Assembly: GCA_041672845.1 (NCBI GenBank)
Contig: JBAYYV010000003.1
Span: forward strand, 124,001-188,000
Source of the DNA: JBAYDV01 sp041672845
Lineage (GTDB): Bacteria; Bacteroidota; Bacteroidia; Bacteroidales; UBA932
Direction: 5' to 3'
Length of the DNA stretch: 64,000 nucleotides
Below, one piece after another: positions 26,522 to 36,439 of this stretch. The notes under the pieces are model-generated. The model made no database searches. It was not told the origin of the DNA and worked only from the letters and a program-made list of their open reading frames with translations. How positions within the stretch are numbered: the first letter of the stretch is position 1; each line of letters opens with the position of its first letter. A program made the translations under genes and the position numbers.

Positions 26522-26828
26522 TATTAATTAATTTTAAAGTTCATTGTTTTTAAATTTAAATATTACAGCTTATAAATATATAATGATGGTATATATAATG
26601 ATGGTATATATAATGATGGTATATATAATGATGGTATATTTATATAGTCTGTGATATTTTATTTATCCTTAAAATAATCATTAGTTATTAATCTCTACTA
26701 GTAGAAATGTGTGAAATTTCTATATTAAGAATAATTATATCTGTTTCTATAATATGTATCATTATTGTTAGGCGATTTCTATAATTTTCTACGATTTCTA
26801 TTATTTAATAATCAAATTTATCTTATTT
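26522..26828. other. Intergenic region upstream of the transposase
   Basis: 307 bp with no gene. It holds the 15-bp tandem array at 26581-26640 and otherwise only AT-rich sequence between the transposase start and copy B. Confidence 0.6.
26581..26640. repeat. Four tandem 15-bp repeats
   Basis: TAATGATGGTATATA four times without a break (last unit ends in T), 60 bp upstream of the transposase start codon on its promoter side. A position of this kind can alter expression through copy number. Confidence 0.95.
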
Positions 26829-27591
26829 AGTTTATGGAAATGTCAATATGTTTCATACAAAGCCGATTTCGTTATTTCCTAGTTCAGAAGAGGCTGATTT
26901 CACAATAGGAAATGTCATTTTAGATCATACAAAGCACTTTTCGATATTTCCTAGTATGATTTTGAAGGTTTTTGGAATAGGAAATGTCGAAATCAGCCTC
27001 ACAGAGATTATTTCGTTATTTACTCACTTCTTATATTGGATTGGAGGAAATAAAGAAGAGTTAGAAATTTTATTTGAGGAATAAAAGGCAGCAGCAGTCT
27101 ACAGGTAGAATGGGTAATTGTGGCCTTTCGTTGTTTTCTGATGTTTAAATATTGATTTAAAGGATTCAGAGAAACCACGAAATCTAAAAGAGAAAAATTC
27201 GCCGATAAATAAGAGGTAAAACCTAAAAGAAACTGCTCAGAACCATAAAATTCTGATGCAGTTTTGATTTTGGTTTTTAGTATATATTTTTATAGATACT
27301 TAAATTTCTTTTTAAAATTTAATCTTTACTGTGTAGCTAAGCGTAGGAGTGTAACTCCGTAGTGAGGCTTCTCAGTGATATTTAGGATCTGGAGGCTCTT
27401 TGTGGATTTTATCTAAAATTCTCAGGGTTTAGAATGGCTAAAATCTTCAGGTTATCGAACATATTAAAGCTTCAGTATATTTAATATTTCCATTTTTTAG
27501 AATTAATTAGAGAAATGTCTTTAAACATATATCTTGATTTTTTAGATTATTAATAGCTGATAAAGAAACTGCCGCAGAATATTAATTTCTA
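26829..27591. repeat. Island element copy B (763 bp direct repeat)
   Basis: Direct repeat of 24433-25196 lying on the other side of the transposase. It shares the long identical core, the inverted arms, the internal hairpin (27230-27264) and the GGAGTGTAACTCC palindrome, but its end is TTTCTATCGAT as in the partial third copy. An open frame at 26848-27084 exists only in this copy and is interrupted in copy A, so it is not annotated as a gene. Confidence 0.9.
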
Positions 27592-27906
27592 TCGATATTT
27601 TTTTAGAAAATGATGAATTGAAATTTGTAGATTATAAATAGTCTTAGTATATTCGATAACTAATTTAGAAAGAAAGACTTTGCATGTATTATTCCAAATA
27701 ATACTTCTTGAATTTATATGCTTAAAATATATTTTTTATAAACATAAGTTTACACACCAAAGATATCCATCGATGTAAAGTTATGGATTATGCTAAAGTT
27801 ATGGATTATGCTAAGGAATTATTACAAATAATATAGAATATGTCCCATGAAGATAGACGACTAAGTAGTGCATACTAGTATAAATAAGTAAGACCAAAAA
27901 AAACAC
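27592..27906. other. Intergenic region before the acyltransferase
   Basis: 315 bp, no gene seen. Contains one tandem duplication of about 18 bp (AAAGTTATGGATTATGCT, twice, near 27777-27812). No clear consensus promoter. Confidence 0.55.
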
Positions 27907-28917
27907 ATGAAAAGAAACTATACTATAGATACTTTAAGAACAATTGCTATTATGCTTGTTATTTTATTACATGTGTCATCTAAATATGTTATCTCTGGAA
28001 TGAATAATAATAATTATGATCTCTCATTTTGGATAAGTAATATAGTAGATTCCTTTAGTCGAATATGTGTCCCTATTTTTGTATTGATTAGTGGAATGTT
28101 TTTAATCGGTAGGAACGAAAATTTTGCACAATCGTATAAAAAAAGAGCTTCTAGGATATTGATTCCGATTATTGCTTGGTCTATAATTTATTTAGTGTAT
28201 CGTGCAACATTAAGCTATGTTTTATATCATACTTTTGATATAATGGGTTTAATTAAAAGTGTTCTATTAGGAAAGCCATTTTATCATATGTGGTATTTAT
28301 ATATGTTAATTGGTTTATATTTAGTAACACCTATATTGAATAATAATATCTCAAAGATATCTCGTAAAAATCTATGGATTGTTTCTATTTTACTATTAGT
28401 TTTTGGTATGTTTAATAGTGGTTATGATATGATTTTAAATAACAAGCCCATTTTTATTCTTTGGTTCATTAATTACTTAGGATTCTTTATTTTGGGTTTT
28501 CTAATTAAGGATTATAATAACCAAATATCTTCTAAGTCATTATTTATATGGTATTTAATATCTGGGATTTTAATTTCCATATTAACTTACTATACTGCAA
28601 AATATTTTAAAAATCTATATTTTTATGGATATTTAACCCCATTTGTAATTATTGGATCTTTAAGTGTTTTCATGCTATTTCAAAAAATTCATTTCAGAAA
28701 GAATATATTATCTAGGATTTCTCATCTCTCATTAGGTATTTTTCTGATTCATGCTGGTATTTTAGAAGTGTTCAATTTAGGATTAAGAGAATTAAATATT
28801 CATGTTTTTGAAAAGCCACTTTTAGGAATTCCGATAGAATTTATTGTGACATTTATTATTTCGACAATAATTTCATATCTATTTTATAAATCTAGATTAC
28901 TGAGAAAAATAATATAA
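27907..28917 (+). CDS. Acyltransferase family 3 membrane protein
   Basis: A 336-residue integral membrane protein with about ten hydrophobic segments. The family's first motif is clear: DTLRTIAIMLVILLHVSS near residue 8, with the conserved Arg and His, followed by FSRICVPIFVLISGMFLIG and a basic loop YKKRASRILIPIIAW. Such enzymes O-acetylate or O-succinylate surface sugars or lipids using a cytoplasmic acyl-CoA. The acceptor is unknown. The gene is isolated between the repeat island and phoH, on the strand opposite phoH. Absence of a partner suggests it may be cargo carried with the island, but base composition is not obviously different. Confidence 0.85.
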   Translation: MKRNYTIDTLRTIAIMLVILLHVSSKYVISGMNNNNYDLSFWISNIVDSFSRICVPIFVLISGMFLIGRNENFAQSYKKRASRILIPIIAWSIIYLVYRATLSYVLYHTFDIMGLIKSVLLGKPFYHMWYLYMLIGLYLVTPILNNNISKISRKNLWIVSILLLVFGMFNSGYDMILNNKPIFILWFINYLGFFILGFLIKDYNNQISSKSLFIWYLISGILISILTYYTAKYFKNLYFYGYLTPFVIIGSLSVFMLFQKIHFRKNILSRISHLSLGIFLIHAGILEVFNLGLRELNIHVFEKPLLGIPIEFIVTFIISTIISYLFYKSRLLRKII

Positions 28918-28985
28918 AGCCAAAAAATAAGACTATTTGACCTTCTTTTCGACTAATTTCCCATTATTTGGCAAATAAAGAATTA

Positions 28986-29006
28986 ATTGGTATTTTTTAT
29001 ACCAAT
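28986..29006 (+). terminator. Hairpin after the acyltransferase
   Basis: ATTGGTAT / ATACCAAT around a five-T loop, about 70 bp beyond the stop. The loop rather than the 3' side carries the T-run, so it is only a possible terminator. Confidence 0.4.
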
Positions 29007-29019
29007 AATAATATTAAAT

Positions 29020-29069
29020 AAGGTCCTGAGTTCTTGTAAATATTTTAATACAAAATATGTTTTGGACCT
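29020..29069. terminator. Hairpin between acyltransferase and phoH
   Basis: AAGGTCC (29020-29026) pairs with GGACCTT (29063-29069), with an inner AAATATTTT/AAAATAT stem; followed by TTTATTTT on the plus strand. It lies just past the phoH stop on the minus strand, so it may terminate convergent transcripts. Confidence 0.6.
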
Positions 29070-29089
29070 TTTATTTTCTAATATTAGTA

Positions 29090-30622
29090 TTATAGCAGTT
29101 TACTGGCTAGTTCAGATAGGTGGCTTCGTTCCCCTTTCATCATGTTAACATGTTCGAAGATGTCTTGTCCTGAGAAACCTTCATTCAAGTGGGATAGACC
29201 ATTTGAATGCATATCCAAGTATGGTTGATCTATCTGGAAGATATCGCCTGTGAAGACTATTTTGGTTCCTTCTCCTGCTCGAGTGATAATCGTTTTTACT
29301 TCGTGAGGAGTTAGGTTTTGTGCTTCATCTATAATAAAGAATACATTAGAAAGGCTTCTTCCTCTGATATATGCTAGAGGGTTAATTAATAATTTTTCTC
29401 TTTTAAGCATGTCCTCTATTTTAACGACTTCAGGACTTGAGCTTGAGAAACTATTCTTAATAACATCTAAATTGTCAAATAGTGGTAACATGAAAGGCCC
29501 TATTTTTTCTTTGGTATTTCCAGGTAAGAATCCTAAGTCTTGGTTCTTTAGAGGAATGACTGGTCGAGAAAGAAGAATTTGGTTAAAGTGGTCGGCTTGT
29601 GCCAATGCTCCTGCTAGTGCTAAAAGAGTTTTACCTGTACCTGCACGTCCAGTTAGTGATACTATGCTTATATTAGGATTAAGGATGGCGTCTAGAGCAA
29701 ATGTTTGTTCTCTATTTCTCGGAGTGATACCAAATGATATATGAGGCATAACTCTTACGATCTTATTTTCTTTACGAATATATCTAGCTAAAAAAGTTTC
29801 TTTATTATAAGGTACTTTGTATAGTTGATTAGATGCAGGTTTACGAGAGATTCCAAGTTTAGAAATTTCTACTCCATTAGGATTATCAAGAATTAACTGA
29901 AGACTAGCTTTGTTAGGTCTTCTTAATGTCATGACTTCACGAGTGCTTTTTTCTATTCTCTTTTCATCTATATGATCTCTTAAATAATCTTGTGATAAAA
30001 GACCTAATGCTCTAGCCTTGATTCTCATATTTAAATCCTTAGTTACTAGGATTACTTTTCTATCAGGCATTTGATCTCGTAACCATATAGCACAAGCAAT
30101 AATTCTATGGTCAGGGATATCATCTGAAAGTGAATCTTTAGCTACTTGAGTATAAGGATGTCCTACTTCGACTTTAATGTGACCTTTGTCTTTACCTAGT
30201 GAAACGCCTTTATCAAATAATGATTCATCAGAAATTTTATCCATTTCTCTCATGAACTGACGAGCATTGTAAGAAAGAATATCATTACCTTTCTTAAAGT
30301 TATCTAGTTCTTCGATTACTGTCAATGGAATATAAATATCGTTTTCTTGAAAATAATGTATTGCATGTGGATCATGTAATACAATATTGGTATCGAATAC
30401 GAAAACTTTAGCAGTAGATCGTGTAGAGTTTCTATCTGAAAGTTTGTTACTAGTAGACAGTCTATTAGTAGAACTTCTTGAGCTTCTATTAATAACTATT
30501 TTTTTAGAATCGTTTCTATTACTAAATGCCTGGCTTTTGTAAGCATGGCTTTTAGAAGATTGATAACTGTAGGCTTTATTTAAAAAGGTTTTGTTATCAA
30601 TGTCTGCTTTTTCTGTATTCAT
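29090..30622 (-). CDS. phoH: PIN-domain/PhoH-family ATPase (PhoH2/YlaK type)
   Basis: A 510-residue protein. A Ser/Arg/Asn-rich disordered N-terminus (about 1-70) precedes a PIN nuclease domain: KVFVFDTNIVLHDP near 73, the acidic PDHRIIACAIWLRD near 175 and VTKDLNMRIKARALG near 195. The C-terminal PhoH domain has Walker A GRAGTGKTLLALAGA (about 330) and Walker B VFFIIDEAQNLTPHE (about 430). PIN-PhoH proteins of this architecture are RNA helicase/ribonucleases; the cellular role here is unknown. purL lies 115 bp upstream on the same strand. The last codons are duplicated at 25535-25594. Confidence 0.92.
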   Translation of the reverse strand: MNTEKADIDNKTFLNKAYSYQSSKSHAYKSQAFSNRNDSKKIVINRSSRSSTNRLSTSNKLSDRNSTRSTAKVFVFDTNIVLHDPHAIHYFQENDIYIPLTVIEELDNFKKGNDILSYNARQFMREMDKISDESLFDKGVSLGKDKGHIKVEVGHPYTQVAKDSLSDDIPDHRIIACAIWLRDQMPDRKVILVTKDLNMRIKARALGLLSQDYLRDHIDEKRIEKSTREVMTLRRPNKASLQLILDNPNGVEISKLGISRKPASNQLYKVPYNKETFLARYIRKENKIVRVMPHISFGITPRNREQTFALDAILNPNISIVSLTGRAGTGKTLLALAGALAQADHFNQILLSRPVIPLKNQDLGFLPGNTKEKIGPFMLPLFDNLDVIKNSFSSSSPEVVKIEDMLKREKLLINPLAYIRGRSLSNVFFIIDEAQNLTPHEVKTIITRAGEGTKIVFTGDIFQIDQPYLDMHSNGLSHLNEGFSGQDIFEHVNMMKGERSHLSELASKLL

Positions 30623-30737
30623 ATTCTTATATTTTAAGTTTATATTTACTATTACTCTATCGAGATTATTATATTAAAAAAACGATAAGACTGTATGGAC
30701 AAATTCTGTGCCGATGTATAGATAGTAGATTTTATCA

Positions 30738-33700
30738 TTATTTATTTTCTTGTAACCATATTCTAGCATTTATAAATAGTTCAATCCATGGAGTGAATTC
30801 TTCTTTTGCATGACCGTCTGGGTAATATGCCCAGTTCCATGGTCTTAGACTTCTTTCAGGATGTGGCATCATAGCTAAATGACGTCCGTCGGCTGAGCTA
30901 ATAGCAGCTATGCTTTCTGGTGAACCGTTTGGATTAGCGGGGTAGTCGCCGTAATTGTATTTTACTGCACTATGATATTCATTAAGTGGTCTTGGAAATG
31001 AGAACTTACCTTCTGCGTGTGCACACCATACTCCAAGTTTGGTACCTTCAAGAGATTTCAACCAAACTGATGGGGATTCAAGAATACTGACACCTACGAA
31101 TTCTGATTCTAATTTTTTAGAATCATTAAGTTTCATCTTAGGGGCTATAGAACGATTTTCTGGAGTTATTAGTCCAAGTTCACACATTAGCTGACATCCA
31201 TTACAGATACCTAATGAAAGAGTATCTTTTCTTTCGTAGAATCTATTGATAGTCTCACGAGCTTTTTCATTATAAAGAAGAACTCCTGCCCATCCTTTAG
31301 CTGAGCCTAAGGTATCGGCATTTGAGAATCCTCCGACAAAAGCTATAACATTTATGTCATCTAGAGTTTCTCTACCTGAAGTAAGATCGGTTACATGAAC
31401 ATCTTTTACATTAAAGCCAGCTAGATAGAAGGCCCATGCCATTTCTCTATCTCCATTAGAACCCTTTTCACGGATGATAGCAGCATTATATTTTCTTCTA
31501 ACATTAGTATCAGATTTCTCTGTATTATGAATAGAAGCATAAAGACCTTTAAAACCATTAGGGAATGTATATTCTAATGGTTGATTTTTATAATTACGTA
31601 AACGTTCTTCTGCTATTTTAGTAGGTACTTGTAATCTTTCAAATAGATTTGAAGTTTTGTACCATTTATCTCTCATATTCTCTATATCGAGTTTTACTTT
31701 TTCTCCAGAATGACGTGTTATATTTAACATGCGTTCGTTATTAATAGTACCTAGTTGATAACATTTGATATTTTTAAATGATTTATCGAATGTTATTATA
31801 TCGTTTCGGCTTACTTGAATTACGACTCCTGGCATTTCAGAAAATAATATATTATCATCGTTTATTAAAGATAAATCGATATCCATACCTACATTATTTC
31901 TAGCGAAACACATTTCTAAAAGTGTAGTTAATAGTCCACCTGATGAGACGTCATGACCTGCTAAAATAATAGACTTATTATTTGAATCTGATGGTTTGGT
32001 TTGGAAAGCTATTTTCTGTAGAATATCGAAACATTTGTGAAAATAGATAGGATCTTCTACATCAGGAGCATCGTTACCTATTTTATTAATAGTTTGAGCA
32101 AAAGCTGAACCTCCTAATGGGTATTTTTCAGAATTTGTAAATGGGAAGTATAATATGAATGATTCGGGATTATCTTGTAAAACAGGATGAATGATATTGC
32201 TAATATCTGTAACTTCTCCTTCTGCTGATACTATAAGTGTGCCTGGAGATATGACTTTTTCACCATTAGGATATTTCTGAGTCATAGACATGGAATCTTT
32301 TCCAGTAGGAATGTTAATGCCTAACCCTATTGCAAAATCTGATGCCCCTTTTACAGCTTTATATAATCTAGCGTTTTCGCCGGGGTTTCGGCTCGGCCAC
32401 ATCCAGTTAGCAGATAAGGATACACCTTTTAATTCATCTTTTATAGGAGCCCATACTAAATTAGTAAGTGCTTCGGCGATAGTCATTCGAGAACCTTTAG
32501 CGGGATCTATAAGACCTACGATAGGAGCGTGCCCCAGAGATGTAGCAATACCTTCTTTATTGTCATATCCTATTGCGGTTACGCCGACATCATTAAGAGG
32601 TAATTGAATTTCCCCTGCGCATTGCTGACAAGCGATAAGGCCGGTGACTGATCTATCGACTTTATTGGTAAGCCAATCCTTGCAGGCTACTGATTCTAGT
32701 TGAAGTACATGTTCGATATGTTCTTTGATTTCCCATTCTGCCATCTCGTTTACATCATTTTCTATAGGGCTGAAACCACCGTGGTTATCGAATCCGCCAG
32801 CAGGATCTTCATCTGTTAATACAGTCTTGGGAGTAGATCCTAACATATCGTTTAGAGCTAAATCTATAGGTGTTTCACCAGTTTTTTCATTTTTAAGAGT
32901 GAAGTTCATCTTTCCAGTAGTTTCTCCGATAAGATAGAATGGAGCGCGTTCTCTTTCTGCGATTAACTTAAGTTCTTGAGCATCTGCTTTTTTCATAACA
33001 AGACCCATTCTTTCTTGACTTTCGTTACCAATAATTTCTTTGGCTGAAAGAGTAGGGTCGCCTATTGGAAGTTTAGATATATCGATGTTTCCACCTTTTT
33101 CTTCTACTAGTTCAGCTAGACAGTTTAAATGTCCTCCAGCACCATGGTCGTGAACTGAAATAATAGGATTGTTTTTTTGTTCAGCTAGAGCACGGATAGC
33201 ATTGTAGGCACGTTTCTGCATTTCAGGATTAGATCTCTGAATAGCATTAAGTTCGATAGAGTTATTGTATTCACCTGTAGCTACTGAAGAAACTGCGCCT
33301 CCTCCCATACCGATGCGGTAATTATCTCCACCTAAAAGTACGACTGCATCATTTTCATCTGGGATATCTTTTATACTGTCTTTTTCTTTAGCATATCCGA
33401 TACCACCAGCCTGCATGATGACCTTGTCATAACCATATTGTTTATTCTCGTTTTGTTCAAATGTAAGAAGAGAACCTGTAATAATAGGTTGACCAAATTT
33501 ATTACCGAAATCTGAAGCACCGTTAGATGCTTTGATAAGGATTTCTTGAGGACTCTGATATAACCAGTTACGTGGAGCTATGTTTTCCCATTCACGGTCA
33601 GCATCTTTAAAGCGAGGATAAGAAGTCATATAGACTGCTGTACCAGCAATAGGGAAACTTCCTTTTCCACCTCCCATACGATCACGAATTTCTCCACCTG

Positions 33701-34538
33701 TTCCGGTAGCTGCACCGTTAAAAGGTTCGACTGTAGTAGGGAAGTTATGTGTTTCAGCTTTAAGAGAGATGACTGTTTTTTCTTTTTGGAAAGTAAAGTA
33801 ATCAGAAGTAGTGCTGGTCTTAGGATGAAACATTTTAATCTTAGGACCTTTTAGAAATGCACAATTGTCTTTGTATGCTGATACGATTCGATTAGGATTT
33901 TCTTTAGAAGTCCTTTTAATCATTTGAAATAGTGAAGACTTCATTTCTTTACCATTAATGATAAAAGTACCGTTGAATATCTTATGACGACAGTGTTCCG
34001 AGTTTACTTGTGAAAAACCAAATACTTCACTGTCTGTTAATGGACGGCCTAATTTTTTGCTCAAATTTTGTAAATATTCGATTTCAGGAGCAGAAAGAGC
34101 AAGACCTTCTTTTTTATTATATTCTTCGAAATTAGTTATATAAACTATGGGCTCAGGTTTTTTATCTACTTTAAATATTTCTTGATTTAGGCCTTCATAT
34201 ATTCTCTGAAGCATATTATCATGGTCAGTATCCTGTCCCGTAATATCGAAATATTCTTCAATACGTGTAATACCTTCTATCTTCATGTTTTTAGTAATCT
34301 CTACAGCTGAAGTACTCCAAGGCGTTATCATCTCTTTACGTGGACCTATAAAAGTACCTTCTATAGCGGTAGCTTGAGAATGAGTGACATCATCTATTAT
34401 TAGATATGCTTGATTATTAAGCTCTGCATCTGATTCAGAAAATAACCAGATAAGCTTATTTAGAGTTTCTGTGGATAAGGAAGATAGGCTATCTACAGCT
34501 AATACTGTGGTCTCTTTTATTCGAAAGAAAATAATCAT
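30738..34538 (-). CDS. purL: Phosphoribosylformylglycinamidine synthase (large single-chain form)
   Basis: A 1266-residue cytoplasmic enzyme, fourth step of purine synthesis (FGAR + Gln + ATP to FGAM). N-terminal PurS-like region, then the linker and two AIR-synthase-like halves (VNSEHCRHKIFNG near 175, AETHNFPTTVEPFNGAATGTGG around 260 quoted in part, VHDHGAGGHLNCLAELVEE near 460, GLGINIPTGKDSMSM near 740). The C-terminal class-I glutaminase has nucleophile Cys in LGICNGCQLM and the His/Glu pair in MMPHPERS. Length is typical of the single-chain enzyme of Bacteroidota and Proteobacteria. Promoter at 34571-34601, divergent from folC. Confidence 0.98.
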   Translation of the reverse strand: MIIFFRIKETTVLAVDSLSSLSTETLNKLIWLFSESDAELNNQAYLIIDDVTHSQATAIEGTFIGPRKEMITPWSTSAVEITKNMKIEGITRIEEYFDITGQDTDHDNMLQRIYEGLNQEIFKVDKKPEPIVYITNFEEYNKKEGLALSAPEIEYLQNLSKKLGRPLTDSEVFGFSQVNSEHCRHKIFNGTFIINGKEMKSSLFQMIKRTSKENPNRIVSAYKDNCAFLKGPKIKMFHPKTSTTSDYFTFQKEKTVISLKAETHNFPTTVEPFNGAATGTGGEIRDRMGGGKGSFPIAGTAVYMTSYPRFKDADREWENIAPRNWLYQSPQEILIKASNGASDFGNKFGQPIITGSLLTFEQNENKQYGYDKVIMQAGGIGYAKEKDSIKDIPDENDAVVLLGGDNYRIGMGGGAVSSVATGEYNNSIELNAIQRSNPEMQKRAYNAIRALAEQKNNPIISVHDHGAGGHLNCLAELVEEKGGNIDISKLPIGDPTLSAKEIIGNESQERMGLVMKKADAQELKLIAERERAPFYLIGETTGKMNFTLKNEKTGETPIDLALNDMLGSTPKTVLTDEDPAGGFDNHGGFSPIENDVNEMAEWEIKEHIEHVLQLESVACKDWLTNKVDRSVTGLIACQQCAGEIQLPLNDVGVTAIGYDNKEGIATSLGHAPIVGLIDPAKGSRMTIAEALTNLVWAPIKDELKGVSLSANWMWPSRNPGENARLYKAVKGASDFAIGLGINIPTGKDSMSMTQKYPNGEKVISPGTLIVSAEGEVTDISNIIHPVLQDNPESFILYFPFTNSEKYPLGGSAFAQTINKIGNDAPDVEDPIYFHKCFDILQKIAFQTKPSDSNNKSIILAGHDVSSGGLLTTLLEMCFARNNVGMDIDLSLINDDNILFSEMPGVVIQVSRNDIITFDKSFKNIKCYQLGTINNERMLNITRHSGEKVKLDIENMRDKWYKTSNLFERLQVPTKIAEERLRNYKNQPLEYTFPNGFKGLYASIHNTEKSDTNVRRKYNAAIIREKGSNGDREMAWAFYLAGFNVKDVHVTDLTSGRETLDDINVIAFVGGFSNADTLGSAKGWAGVLLYNEKARETINRFYERKDTLSLGICNGCQLMCELGLITPENRSIAPKMKLNDSKKLESEFVGVSILESPSVWLKSLEGTKLGVWCAHAEGKFSFPRPLNEYHSAVKYNYGDYPANPNGSPESIAAISSADGRHLAMMPHPERSLRPWNWAYYPDGHAKEEFTPWIELFINARIWLQENK

Positions 34539-34570
34539 GATATTGTTAATCTATTTATTTATAAATTGTT

Positions 34571-34601
34571 CAAATTTAGTTCTAATCTTCAAAATTACAG
34601 A
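34571..34601 (-). promoter_or_regulatory. Bacteroidota-type promoter of purL
   Basis: On the minus strand, TCTG (complement of 34598-34601), 19 bp, then TAAATTTG (complement of 34571-34578). This is a 3/4 match at -33 and a full match at -7. The purL ATG is 33 nt downstream. No PurR-like operator recognised. Confidence 0.6.
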
Positions 34602-34655
34602 TTTTTAGTTAATTTTTGAGGAATATTTACCAAATTTGCGAACAATTATTTAACA

Positions 34656-36038
34656 ATGGTCAGAAATAACGATAAATATAAAAAATTAGTCGAGGAATTG
34701 TATAATCAGACACCTTCATTTCAAGTAGTAGGAGGCAAAGCTTATCATCCCGGAATGAAGTGTATGCATGATTTCGATGATATCTTAGGTCATCCACATA
34801 AAAATTATCGAATTATACATGTAGCTGGAACTAATGGAAAAGGTTCTGTTTCTCATATGCTTGCGTCAGTTTTGGCTGCTGCAGGTTATAAAGTGGGATT
34901 ATATACATCACCACATTTGGTAGATTTTAGAGAGAGATTTAGGATAGTGGAAAGTAAGGCTGACGCCAATATGGTCAATTATCGTTATGTATCTAAAGAG
35001 ACAGTAGTAGCTTTCTTAGAAAAATTTTCTGATTTTATAAAAAATAATAATCCTTCATTTTTTGAAATTACTACTGCTATGGCGTTTGAATTCTTTAAAG
35101 AAGAAAAAGTAGATATAGCTGTAGTAGAGGTAGGGTTAGGAGGAAGACTCGATTCTACAAATATTGTTAATCCAGATTTATCAGTGATTACTTCTATAGG
35201 ATTAGATCACTGTGATTTATTAGGAAATACCTTAGAAGAAATAGCTAAGGAGAAAGGTGGGATAATTAAATCAAGAGTTCCCTTAGTCGTCGGTAATGTT
35301 AATTCACAAGTAAGAAAAGTATTTGAAGATATATCTAAAGAAAGAAATACTACTTCTATTTTCGTAAATGATGCTGTTAAAGATCAAGTTTTTAAAGAAT
35401 TAAAACAATCTCTTAAAATTGATTTTAATAATATTTTAAGTCAAATGGATTTGAAAGGAGAATATCAGTTATGGAATATTCAAACAGTTCTATGTGTGCT
35501 TTTCTCTCAACCAGTAAAATCTTGGCTAGATAATAAATTAAAAGAATCTGAAAGACTGACAACTATAAAAACTGCCATTTGTAATTCTGCTAAATGGACA
35601 GGACTTAGAGGCCGCTGGGAAATATTATCTAATAAACCGTTAATAATTTGTGATATAGCACATAATCCTCATGGATTAGAGCCAGTAATTAAGCAGTTAA
35701 AAGAAACTTATGAGAAAAAGATAGACGAATGTGGAGGTAGTTCTAAACTTTTAATGATTTTCGGGATGGTAGCTGATAAGGATATAGATACAGTAGGTCA
35801 TTTATTACCAAAAAATGCTTATTATTTTTTTACAAATGCTAAAGGTACTCGAGCTTTGAAATCTATTAAATTACAACAACGTCTTTCTGGAGATGATTTA
35901 AAAGGTGAAATAAGTGATTCTGTAGAGGACGCATTAAAGAATGCTATTAAAATATTAACTCCCAAGGATATATTATATATAGGGGGCAGCAGCTATGTGG
36001 TAGCAGAAGCTATAGAATTAATAGGAAATAATAATTAA
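34656..36038 (+). CDS. folC: Folylpolyglutamate synthase/dihydrofolate synthase
   Basis: A 460-residue Mur-ligase-family enzyme adding glutamate to dihydropteroate or folates. The ATP site is HVAGTNGKGSVSHMLASVL near residue 50, followed by GLYTSPHLVDFRERFRI; EVGLGGRLDSTNIV near 160 and TSIGLDHCDLLGNTLEEIA near 175 are the central-domain signatures, and IICDIAHNPHGLEPV near 330 opens the C-terminal domain. Length normal. Divergent from purL and followed after only ~3 bp by the tRNA-Val promoter; a folC terminator is not apparent, so read-through into the tRNAs is possible. Confidence 0.96.
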   Translation: MVRNNDKYKKLVEELYNQTPSFQVVGGKAYHPGMKCMHDFDDILGHPHKNYRIIHVAGTNGKGSVSHMLASVLAAAGYKVGLYTSPHLVDFRERFRIVESKADANMVNYRYVSKETVVAFLEKFSDFIKNNNPSFFEITTAMAFEFFKEEKVDIAVVEVGLGGRLDSTNIVNPDLSVITSIGLDHCDLLGNTLEEIAKEKGGIIKSRVPLVVGNVNSQVRKVFEDISKERNTTSIFVNDAVKDQVFKELKQSLKIDFNNILSQMDLKGEYQLWNIQTVLCVLFSQPVKSWLDNKLKESERLTTIKTAICNSAKWTGLRGRWEILSNKPLIICDIAHNPHGLEPVIKQLKETYEKKIDECGGSSKLLMIFGMVADKDIDTVGHLLPKNAYYFFTNAKGTRALKSIKLQQRLSGDDLKGEISDSVEDALKNAIKILTPKDILYIGGSSYVVAEAIELIGNNN

Positions 36039-36041
36039 ATT

Positions 36042-36072
36042 TTTGGTAGAAAAAAAAGAAACGTTATCTTTG
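36042..36072 (+). promoter_or_regulatory. Consensus Bacteroidota promoter of the tRNA-Val pair
   Basis: TTTG (36042-36045), 19 bp, TATCTTTG (36065-36072): a complete match to TTTG-N19-TAnnTTTG, 12 bp before the first tRNA. This is the clearest promoter in the window and supports the phylum assignment. Confidence 0.85.
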
Positions 36073-36084
36073 CATTCCCAAAAC

Positions 36085-36159
36085 GGGAGCTTAGCTCAGT
36101 TGGTTTAGAGCATCTGCCTTACAAGCAGAGGGTCACAGGTTCGATTCCTGTAGCTCCCA
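36085..36159 (+). tRNA. tRNA-Val (anticodon UAC), copy 1
   Basis: 75 nt; acceptor GGGAGCT/AGCTCCC, anticodon stem TCTGC/GCAGA with loop CTTACAA, T-loop GTTCGATTCC, discriminator A. CCA not encoded. Confidence 0.97.
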
Positions 36160-36196
36160 CTAATATAGAATAGAAAATTACGAAAAGAATCCGAGA

Positions 36197-36271
36197 GGGA
36201 GCTTAGCTCAGTTGGTTTAGAGCATCTGCCTTACAAGCAGAGGGTCACAGGTTCGATTCCTGTAGCTCCCA
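36197..36271 (+). tRNA. tRNA-Val (anticodon UAC), copy 2
   Basis: Identical over all 75 nt to the copy 112 bp upstream; the 37-bp spacer is unrelated. Co-transcribed from the same promoter and closed by the hairpin at 36292-36322. Confidence 0.97.
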
Positions 36272-36291
36272 CTTAATAGAATAGACCAGAT

Positions 36292-36322
36292 AAAAGCAAG
36301 ACTTATTAAAAGTCTTGCTTTT
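36292..36322 (+). terminator. Intrinsic terminator of the tRNA-Val pair
   Basis: AAAAGCAAGACTT / AAGTCTTGCTTTT with a 5-nt loop, continuing into TGTTTTTA. Confidence 0.9.
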
Positions 36323-36439
36323 TGTTTTTATATATCAAAATATTTTACTGACATATTGTCACAAATATATAGCTGGTATATTATTTGCCGTTATTGCTAG
36401 AGAAATTGAATAAAATAATAAACAATATAATTTAATATT

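Noticed and set aside
26848..27084. 78-codon open frame inside repeat copy B
   Set aside because: The corresponding frame in copy A is stopped by TAG near 24566, the differences are concentrated there, and the product has no recognisable features; the conserved part of the repeat lies downstream of it.
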